A stretch of 64,000 nucleotides of DNA, taken from the NCBI GenBank assembly GCA_022071975.1, contig JAJVIO010000060.1, forward strand, positions 31,882 to 95,881, written 5' to 3'. This stretch comes from Planctomycetota bacterium. GTDB lineage: Bacteria; Planctomycetota; UBA8742; UBA2392. Below the pieces are notes generated by a model. It was given only the letters and a program-made list of their open reading frames with translations, was not told where the DNA came from and ran no database searches. The position numbers and the translations under genes are program-made. Shown here piece after piece: positions 8,577 through 18,112 of this stretch (position 1 is its first letter; each line of letters opens with the position of its first letter).

Positions 8577-9058
8577 GACAGCACAGCCTTTCTGGCCGCT
8601 TCGCGGCCCCTTGCGAGACGGGACATCACCGTGCCGATCGGGATCCCGACCAGCTCGGCGATTTCGCGGTACTCGAAGCCCTGCAGCAGGAAGTCGAGGG
8701 CTTCGCGGTAGATGGGTGGAACCTTGGCCATGATCCGGCGGCGCAGATCCTCGGCGTGGACCTGGTCCAGCGTGGAGGCCTGGCGCGCGTGGGCCGGCAC
8801 TTCCTCCTGCAGCTGCTCCGTGCGGCCGCGCAGGCGCCGCTGCGCTCGCAGCCAGCTCAGTGCCGTCCAGCGCACCTGCTGGCTCAGCCAGCCGGGCAGG
8901 TTCTCGTCGTCGCGCAGGTTGCCCAGCATGTTGCGGGCGTTGATGAAGGCCTGGTGCACGATGTCGCCGGCGCCGTCGCGTGAGAATCGCGCGGCCAGGC
9001 GAACCAGGCTCGGGTAGTGCTCGGTGAAGACGGCGTCCAGTTGTTCGGTGGAGATCAT
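8573..9058 (-). CDS. ECF-type RNA polymerase sigma factor
   Basis: MISTEQLDAVFTEHYPSLVRLAARFSRDGAGDIVHQAFINARNML...region 4 IPPIYREALDFLLQGFEYREIAELVGIPIGTVMSRLARGREAARKA. Confidence 0.8.
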   Translation of the reverse strand: MISTEQLDAVFTEHYPSLVRLAARFSRDGAGDIVHQAFINARNMLGNLRDDENLPGWLSQQVRWTALSWLRAQRRLRGRTEQLQEEVPAHARQASTLDQVHAEDLRRRIMAKVPPIYREALDFLLQGFEYREIAELVGIPIGTVMSRLARGREAARKAVLS

Positions 9059-9522
9059 GGGATGTAGGCCTCCCGCTCTTTGCGCGCGCGCTCGGCCGAG
9101 GCCTGCGCCGCGATCTTTTCCCGTTCCTTCGCGTACTCGATGAAGGCGTCTCCGCGCATGGGCGGCTCGAACAGCTCGCGCAGGAGGGCAATCACGGCCT
9201 GGCCCGCGGCCGTGGGTTCGGCGCGGGTGATTTCCTCGCCGCCGGCGCCGGTGCTGGTGGCGACGCGCACCAGGCGCTTCTTCACCAACTCGGTGCTGTG
9301 CACGTTCCAGCGGTTGGCGAAGCGCAGCTTGCCCTGGACGCGGTCCCACTCGTCGGGGTGCAGCCAGGCCGCCAGCGCACGGCGCGCGTACTGCCAGGGG
9401 GCGCGGTGGCCGGACTTGTCGATCGAGATTTGCAGCCCGAGCAGCAACGCGCACTCGATCGTGCCGATCGCGAGGTTGCCGACCTGGATGGTCCTGCCGC
9501 TGATGCGCCGGGGGCGTTGCAT
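9055..9522 (-). CDS. hypothetical protein
   Basis: MQRPRRISGRTIQVGNLAIGTIECALLLGLQISIDKSGHRAPWQ..., overlaps neighbours. Confidence 0.5.
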   Translation of the reverse strand: MQRPRRISGRTIQVGNLAIGTIECALLLGLQISIDKSGHRAPWQYARRALAAWLHPDEWDRVQGKLRFANRWNVHSTELVKKRLVRVATSTGAGGEEITRAEPTAAGQAVIALLRELFEPPMRGDAFIEYAKEREKIAAQASAERARKEREAYIP

Positions 9523-9845
9523 CAGGCGCCTCCCTTCTCGGGACCGGCGGCACGCCGGCGCAGCAGCTTGACGATGCCGCGCTTGTTGGGCTGGCTGAAG
9601 AAGTACTTGTGCGAGAGCCCTGCCGGGGCCGGCGTGCGTTTCTCGTGCTGGTCGATCAGCTCGCCGGTCTTGGTGTCCAGGCGAAGACCGCTGTCTTCGA
9701 GCTTGCGGTCGTCGCGCTCGATGCGCTTGCGCTCGACCACCTTGTGGCTGCAGCCGGTGCAGAGATAACCGCCCCGGACCACCCGGCGCTTTTCGCAGCG
9801 CGGGCAGACGGGGCGAAGGAAGTAGATGCGCGAGGTGCGGTCCAC
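9522..9845 (-). CDS. zinc-ribbon protein
   Basis: CPRCEKRRVVRGGYLCTGCSHKVVERKR: CxxC...CxxC. Confidence 0.55.
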   Translation of the reverse strand: MDRTSRIYFLRPVCPRCEKRRVVRGGYLCTGCSHKVVERKRIERDDRKLEDSGLRLDTKTGELIDQHEKRTPAPAGLSHKYFFSQPNKRGIVKLLRRRAAGPEKGGA

Positions 9846-10114
9846 TAGGAGATCGCCTCCTGCACGCGACGGCGCAACTGCTGCAGGCGGTCGCTCAGGA
9901 GCTCGGCCTGGCGCACCCAGCGGTTCAGCTCGGTGGCGCAGTTTTCGAGGTGGTTGCGCTGGCTTACGGGAAGGACGGTGACGACGTTTCCGTTCACACT
10001 GTCCAGCAGCTGCAGCATCCCGTCGAGGGGGCTGTCAGGCTGGTGGATGACGAAACGGCCATGCTGGACGGCTGCGCCCGGAGCGGTAGCATCCGGCGCT
10101 TGCTGAGTAGTCAC
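9845..10114 (-). CDS. hypothetical protein, first gene of the element operon
   Basis: Probable GTG start (VTTQQAPDATAPG...) with AAGGAGAG upstream, inside a hairpin. Confidence 0.45.
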   Translation of the reverse strand: MTTQQAPDATAPGAAVQHGRFVIHQPDSPLDGMLQLLDSVNGNVVTVLPVSQRNHLENCATELNRWVRQAELLSDRLQQLRRRVQEAIS

Positions 10115-10166
10115 GGGGCGACTCTCCTTCCTGCGGAAGGCTGGAGAGTCGCCCATGACTAAAAGA

Positions 10167-10243
10167 TGGTACCCCTAACGGGATTCGAACCCGTGTCTGA
10201 GCCTTGAGAGGGCTCCGTCCTAGGCCGGCTAGACGATAGGGGC
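10167..10243 (-). tRNA. tRNA-Glu(CUC)
   Basis: Minus-strand GCCCCTATCGTCTAGCCGGCCTAGGACGGAGCCCTCTCAAGGCTCAGACACGGGTTCGAATCCCGTTAGGGGTACCA folds as a cloverleaf: anticodon loop CTCTCAA (CTC), TTCGAAT T-loop, encoded CCA. Confidence 0.95.
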
Positions 10244-10561
10244 CTGCTCTGTCAGTCTCGGTATGCAATCCACGGGCCTGACAACTCCGTGAATCGAGCC
10301 AAAAAAGGTAATCAGACCTGATTCAAAGTCAAGCACGGGTCGGGCATGGTGTTTGGAATTGCCCCAGAGGCCTTATTTCAAGCAGTTTACGGACGTTGCC
10401 TATTTACCGAGCTTGTCAAGTCCCCCATTTGACGATGCCGGATCCATGTGATACGGTTCCGGGTGCTTCAGTTTACTGCCACTCTGGCAGGGCAGTCTGA
10501 GGGCCGTACCCGGTTTCCGTCCGCGAAAACCGGGTACGTTCCTCGCCGGGAGATCCGCTCG

Positions 10562-12337
10562 TTGGCAAGGGTTACGCGCGAGAGTATTGAGGAAGTCCGC
10601 CGGGCCAACGACATCGTGGACGTGATTCGCGGCTACGTGCCCCTGCAGAAGCGCGGCAGCCAGTTCTGGGCCAACTGCCCTTTCCACGACGAAAAGACCC
10701 CCTCGTTCTCCGTGTCGCCCCAACGCCAGTTCTACAAGTGTTTCGGCTGCGGCGCGTTCGGCAACGTGATCGATTTCGTGATGGCCCAGGAGCGCCTGGA
10801 TTTCCGCGAGGCCATCGAAAAACTGGCCGAGCGCGGCGGCGTCACACTCAGCTACGACGGCGGCAACGCCCCCAGCCGCCAGGAAACCAGCATCCGCGCC
10901 CGCGCCCTCGAGATGATGGAGTGGGCCCAGCGCGGCTTCGTCGCCAACCTCGCGAAACATGAGCCCGCGCGTCAGTACCTGGAATCTCGCGGCCTGGGCG
11001 GCGAAGTCGCCGAGCGCTGGGGCATCGGCTACGCCCCCGACGAATACCACCGCCAGGCCGACGCCGCGCTCAAGAAATTCGACGCCGAGACCATCGAGGC
11101 CACCGGCCTCTGCAAACGCAACGAGCGCGGCTGGTACGACTTCTTCCGCGGCCGTGTCACCTTCCCGATCCGCGACCCGCGCGGGCGCATCGTCGGCTTC
11201 GGCGCGCGGCTGCTGGACCCTGAGGCCAAGGCCCAGAAGTACCTGAATTCGGCGGAAGGCCTGCTGTTCCAGAAATCCAAGCTGCTCTACGGCGTAGACC
11301 GCCTGGCGCACTCGCAGAAGCTGAAGGAAACCGGCCGCGTGCTGCTGATGGAAGGCTACACGGACGTGATCGCCGCCCATGAGGCCGGCTTCGACAACGC
11401 CGTGGCGCCGCTGGGCACCGCCCTGACCCGCGAGCAGGTGGCGCTCGCGCACCGCTACGGCGATGGCATCACGCTGGTGCTGGACGGCGACGACGCCGGC
11501 CGCGCGGCCGCCGAGCGCGCGGTGAACGTGGTGCTTGAGCTTGGCGTGGACGCCAAGGTTGCCACCATCACCGGCGCCAAGGACCCCTTTGACCTGCTGC
11601 GGCAGCAGGGCCCGCAGGCCTTCCAGGGCGTGCTGGACGGCGCCAAAGACGCCTTCGACTACAAAATGCAGCTTGTCCGTGAGCGGTACGACCTTGATCG
11701 CCCCGTCGAAAAGGAAGGCGCGATTCAGGAACTGGCAAAAATGTTTGGCGGTGTCCAGAGCCCTACTCTTCGGCAAACTCTCACTAACCGTGCTGCCAGT
11801 ACGCTTGGACTAAGGGAGATAGCTCTCAGCCAAGCCGTTGAGTCTGCCTTCCATCAACAGGTAGCCGCCAAAGCGGGCAACTCCTCACCAGTTGAAATCG
11901 GTCGGGTCTCCGCGAGTGTAGAAGTATCGGGCAAGGTCATTGAGAACAACAAGATTTCATACGAACGCGAAGTGCTGCGCCGGTTGATCGAGCATCCGCG
12001 CGCCCTGGGGACGGCTTCAGCCGAACTGGCGCCGGAAGCCTTCAGCGCCGAGGCCCTGCGCGAGTTGTATCGCGAGATGCTGAACGCCTGGGACGAACAC
12101 GGTGAGCTGGTGCCCGGCGCCCTGCTGTCACATCTGCAAAATGATGCGCGTCAGGAGCTTGAAAGAGTGCTGGAGCACATCAGAATCCCCGCCGACCAGG
12201 GGGCCGACCACGCCGAGGAAGAAAACCGGCTGGTCCGCGAAATACAGAAGCTGGCGGCGGAGTTTGCCGGGAATCGGCGGGCACAGGGGCTTGAGGAATT
12301 GCGTCTCAAGAAAGGGCGCCGCGCAACCCGGGCGTAA
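10562..12337 (+). CDS. dnaG: DNA primase
   Basis: NCPFHDEKTPSFSVSPQRQFYKCFGCG zinc finger; TOPRIM LLMEGYTDVIAAHEAG, VLDGDDAGRAAAER; TTG start assumed. Confidence 0.93.
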   Translation: MARVTRESIEEVRRANDIVDVIRGYVPLQKRGSQFWANCPFHDEKTPSFSVSPQRQFYKCFGCGAFGNVIDFVMAQERLDFREAIEKLAERGGVTLSYDGGNAPSRQETSIRARALEMMEWAQRGFVANLAKHEPARQYLESRGLGGEVAERWGIGYAPDEYHRQADAALKKFDAETIEATGLCKRNERGWYDFFRGRVTFPIRDPRGRIVGFGARLLDPEAKAQKYLNSAEGLLFQKSKLLYGVDRLAHSQKLKETGRVLLMEGYTDVIAAHEAGFDNAVAPLGTALTREQVALAHRYGDGITLVLDGDDAGRAAAERAVNVVLELGVDAKVATITGAKDPFDLLRQQGPQAFQGVLDGAKDAFDYKMQLVRERYDLDRPVEKEGAIQELAKMFGGVQSPTLRQTLTNRAASTLGLREIALSQAVESAFHQQVAAKAGNSSPVEIGRVSASVEVSGKVIENNKISYEREVLRRLIEHPRALGTASAELAPEAFSAEALRELYREMLNAWDEHGELVPGALLSHLQNDARQELERVLEHIRIPADQGADHAEEENRLVREIQKLAAEFAGNRRAQGLEELRLKKGRRATRA

Positions 12338-12439
12338 AGCCTGAATTGGCGCGGTTTACAGGATGGGGCAGGCAACCCTGCTTCGTTAAGCAGGTGTCAC
12401 AGGAACGCAGGGCCGACCTGCACAGGAAGAGAATACTCG

Positions 12440-14455
<2,016 letters not shown>

Positions 14456-14460
14456 GGCGC

Positions 14461-14553
14461 CGGGGACTGTCCCCGAAGCCTGCCCGCCGAAGCCGCCTGA
14501 CCTACGAAGCCTCGGCGAAGTGGGTTGGCGAAGGCGGGTTGGGGACTGTCCCC
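14461..14553. repeat. REP-like element bounded by two GGGGACTGTCCCC palindromes
   Basis: GGGGACTGTCCCC at 14462-14474 and 14541-14553; the same architecture recurs at 44313-44374. Confidence 0.75.
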
Positions 14554-14900
14554 GTCCTCGACCGACTCACAAGCAGCCATTCGAGTCCCGCGGCCAAGCT
14601 CTGTGTCCCCTGCGCGGGTTCCACCACCGGCGGATCTCGCTTTTTAGGCCGCATAGCGGCCGTCAGAGCTTAGCCCAGGGCAACGAGCGCCGCAGGCGCG
14701 AGGCAGCCCTGGGTTCACAGCAACGTGAATTCAAAGCCCGCGTGAGCGGGCGACAGAACCCATCGGCCAGAGACGTTTGCAATGACAAGGCCGGGGAAAC
14801 GCGGGCCCCGCCCCGCGTGAATTCGACGTCTCCCGTTCCGGGACAGTCCCCATCACACTTCTGCGTTTCCGAAACCGGCCCGATTCGTTACAACGGGCCC

Positions 14901-15584
14901 ATGGCCGAATTCTCCGCAAGCCTTGACGCCCTGTGGTCCGTGCAGAAACACGACGCCGTGATCGTGCGCCAGCGCGAGCAACTGGCCAAGCTCGATCGCG
15001 AAAACCAGGCCGAGCACGCCAAGGTCGAAGCCGCCAAAGCCGCCCTTGAAGAACGCAAAGGCAAGCTGCGCAAGCTGCAGAGCGAGCACAAGGAACTGGA
15101 GCAGGAGCTGCAGCGCCTCGACGCCCGCGTCAAGCAGCTCGATGCCCAGGGCACCGAGGCCGGCATGGAGGCCGCCGCCAAGCAGCGCAGCAGGATCGAC
15201 GAGCTGGAAACCGGCGGGCTCGACCTGCTCACGGCCGTCACCATCGCCGAGCATGAAGTGAAGGCCGCCGAGGCCGAACTCGCCATGAAACAGGAAGTCC
15301 AGGCAGCCAGGCTGAAAGTGAACGCCGACGTGGCCGCGGCGGCGAAGCAGTTGATCGAAGCGACTGAGGCCGCGCGCGCCACGGCGGCCGCGCAGGTCAC
15401 GCCGGAGCTGCTGGCGGTCTACGATGAAGTGAACGCGCGCAACCCGGGCAAGGCGCTGGCGAAAATAGCGGAAGGTTTTTGCTCGGCCTGTTCAGGTGAG
15501 ATCAACACGCAACTGGCCATGCAGGTCCGCGGCCGCAAAGAAATCCTGCGCTGTCCCCACTGCACCAGAATCCTAGACGCGTAG
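14901..15584 (+). CDS. coiled-coil protein with C4 zinc-ribbon C-terminus (CT398-like)
   Basis: MAEFSASLDALWSVQKHDAVIVRQREQL... long coiled coil; GFCSACSGEINTQLAMQVRGRKEILRCPHCTRIL. Confidence 0.75.
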   Translation: MAEFSASLDALWSVQKHDAVIVRQREQLAKLDRENQAEHAKVEAAKAALEERKGKLRKLQSEHKELEQELQRLDARVKQLDAQGTEAGMEAAAKQRSRIDELETGGLDLLTAVTIAEHEVKAAEAELAMKQEVQAARLKVNADVAAAAKQLIEATEAARATAAAQVTPELLAVYDEVNARNPGKALAKIAEGFCSACSGEINTQLAMQVRGRKEILRCPHCTRILDA

Positions 15585-15828
15585 TGGCGCAGGCTGCCAG
15601 CCTGCGAAGAAGTCGGTTCATCAGCGGATCAAAGATCGCGTTAACCCAAGACCCGCAGTCACCAACTCAACCCCTCACACTGGGAACACGAATTACCTCA
15701 CCAATAAACCCAGACAACCCGGCAATCATTATGCAAAGGACACACCAGAAAGCAGGGTACACCTACTATCCGTTCGGCCCGGGACAAGGTGGTGTCATGG
15801 TTCCGCCAGGATTCAGATAGGAGTAGAA

Positions 15829-16368
15829 ATGACCAAGACGATAGTGGATGATATAGTAAAAATGCTGGATATTGCGAAGGGTCTGAATACTCAGGAGAGT
15901 TTTGGCGAACCCATCCCTAGCCAGCTTGATGTATTGATGAACGGAATTGCGCAAGGTATTCGAAGCGCGACACCGGAAAGCCTGGAGATAATGACTCATT
16001 CCATTTCTGATGAGTTGGCACAGGCCATGCTTGTCCTGTTTCCGCGCAGGCTATGCGTGTTTGCCTTACGGACTGGAGATGTCAGCAAGCTGGAAAACGC
16101 GCTCATACTACTTGGCGCAGAGGGGCAGCAATATGAGAGGCGAGGTTCGCTAGCGACAATGATTGTGATTGCCTATGTTGCTCGTCGAATAGGTGCGGCT
16201 TTACCGAAACTGGTATCAAAAGTACGTCGTCATCTTCCCCGCGTGTCGCAGCGTTTCTTCGATGAGTTCCTGGACCGGCCAACGGAGTCCAACAGTTTAG
16301 ATACCTTTGCATTTCGCGAGGTGACAACACCCGAAGGACCAAATATTGTGCAGGATACAACACGATGA
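15829..16368 (+). CDS. hypothetical protein in a locally AT-richer segment
   Basis: 179-aa ORF MTKTIVDDIVKMLDIAKGLNTQESFG..., preceded by ATAGGAG. Confidence 0.5.
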   Translation: MTKTIVDDIVKMLDIAKGLNTQESFGEPIPSQLDVLMNGIAQGIRSATPESLEIMTHSISDELAQAMLVLFPRRLCVFALRTGDVSKLENALILLGAEGQQYERRGSLATMIVIAYVARRIGAALPKLVSKVRRHLPRVSQRFFDEFLDRPTESNSLDTFAFREVTTPEGPNIVQDTTR

Positions 16369-16866
16369 GCGAGTGTAATTGTCTGAGGAAGTGCTCATTG
16401 ACTTGGCGGGATGCAGTGTGTACTTTGCGAAAAGGGTTGCATGGAAAAGCGATTAATCGGCCGGGGTAATTACGCCATCCGTTCGATGCAAAACGAATAA
16501 ATGGTCGTATGAACGTATGGGGTCCGATACGTTCAGGCTTGTGCCACCGCGCATGCAGATGCGTGGCAGCGCTGAGGAGCTTTCACTTCAAGTTCCGCCC
16601 TTTGCGCCTTTGCGCCTCCGCGTGGACCTCTTCACGCGAATGAGCGAGGTCGAGAAGAACTGCGTTGAATAGGTTGGGCGGGCGTTTCAGGACTCAGGGT
16701 TGTGTTGCGGTGCGTCTTCGTCGGCCGGAGTCCATATCCTTCAAGTCAGCCTCAGCCCTTTGATGTGTGCGGCCGGGTGATTGAGCTGCCCCCTGCTGAT
16801 CCCCGGCCTTTGCTGGCCGGGTTTTCGGCGAGCGTGCGGCCGGAGGGCCCCGCATGGGGCCCCCTA

Positions 16867-17016
16867 TGGTAGCCGGGGGCGTAAGCCCCCGGTTTTTGTG
16901 GCGGCGTTGGTGCGCGCCCGAAGGGCCGCCTAAAGAGTGCGATGTACGCTTTAGGCGGCCCTTCGGGCGCCGGTTATGACGTGTCTTCAACCCGGGGGCT
17001 TACGCCCCCGGCTACC
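16867..17016. repeat. long imperfect inverted repeat
   Basis: Arms ggtagccgggggcgtaagcccccggtttt / aacccgggggcttacgcccccggctacc plus gcgcccgaagggccgcctaaag / ctttaggcggcccttcgggcgcc, centred near 16941. Confidence 0.8.
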
Positions 17017-17170
17017 CTCGGCGGCCCTTCGGGCGCCGCTTTCAATGTGTCTTCAATCCGGGAGCTTACGCCCCAAGCTACCTTCGGCGGCCCTTCGGGC
17101 GCCGGTTATGACGTGTATTCAATCCGGGGGCTTGCGCCCACGGCTACCCGAGACGGGCCCTTCAGGCCGA
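16954..17170. repeat. 66-bp tandem repeat array, about 3.3 units
   Basis: GGCGGCCCTTCGGGCGCC at 16954, 17020, 17086; degenerate unit at about 17152. Confidence 0.85.
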
Positions 17171-17175
17171 GAGGC

Positions 17176-17913
17176 TTACTTCCGTTTGCGTTTGGCGGCT
17201 ACGGGGTCTACTACTTCGGCCGTGGCTACTTCGGCTTCGTGGAAGCGGGGCAGCAGGTCCTTGATCAGCAGCAGCAACTCGTCGGGCGCGTCGTCGCTGG
17301 CCCTTACGGTGCCCTTGCGGGTTACGGTGAGCGCGCAAGCGCCGTCGGGCAGCTTCAGCGTCAGCGTGAAAGCATCCAGCTGGTCGCTGAACTTCTCGGC
17401 GATCTTGTCACCCTCCTGCCGGTCCAGAATCTTGAAACTGGCGTTGGCCAGCATGTTCTCGCGCGCCAGGTAGTCCTTGATGCGCAGGGTCTTCACTTCG
17501 TTCTTCTTGTAAGCGCCCTGCACCTCGAACATCAGGTCGAGCAGGTTGATGTTCAAGTCCTCGAACTCCACGTTCGCGTCGGGAATGGCGTCGAGCGCTT
17601 CATACAGCGCGTTCAGCTCGCCGCGGCGCTGCTCGACCATTGCCAGCCCCTTCTGCTGGTCCAGCTCGAAGCGGCATTCCGCCAGGGATTCCGTGGCTTC
17701 TTCCGTCGGCTCCAGAGACTCCGGGTCGATGCGCACCAGCTTGCCCAGCTTGGTGTAGATGTAGCGGCCTTTCACGCGGTTCTGGTTGCTCTCCTTCGAC
17801 AGCAGGAAACCGCGCTGCATGCCGGGCTCGTAGGTCAACTGCGGCAGAGTTGCGCCAATGGCGCGGAAGCTCGGCTGGCCGCAGATCATCATCTTGTAGT
17901 GAAGGGCGCGCAT
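17176..17913 (-). CDS. uncharacterised protein, homologue of the element ORF 2299-3096
   Basis: MRALHYKMMICGQPSFRAIGATLPQ...IDPESLEP...KTLRIKDYLARENMLANASFKILDRQEGDKIAEKFSDQLDAFTLTLKLPDGACALTVTRKGTV. Confidence 0.75.
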   Translation of the reverse strand: MRALHYKMMICGQPSFRAIGATLPQLTYEPGMQRGFLLSKESNQNRVKGRYIYTKLGKLVRIDPESLEPTEEATESLAECRFELDQQKGLAMVEQRRGELNALYEALDAIPDANVEFEDLNINLLDLMFEVQGAYKKNEVKTLRIKDYLARENMLANASFKILDRQEGDKIAEKFSDQLDAFTLTLKLPDGACALTVTRKGTVRASDDAPDELLLLIKDLLPRFHEAEVATAEVVDPVAAKRKRK

Positions 17914-18112
17914 GGTTGTTCTCCGGCCGCAAAGGGTATCCAGCAGCGCGACATGGACCAGCGCAGCGATCAAAAGTTTGCTGACAATCGTTGGTGTCAG
18001 TTGTGTGGAAAGGTGGGCCGAAGCCCGGGGTGCAAACCCCGGGCGGGTCAGGGTGGACTCGCGAGCAAAGGGTAGGCCGCCCGGGATTGGCATCCCGGGC
18101 TTCGGTTCTGCG

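Noticed and set aside
16942-18075. 377-aa plus-strand ORF starting in the 66-bp repeat
   Set aside because: The repeat stays open because the unit is a multiple of three; the remainder is antisense to 17176-17913.
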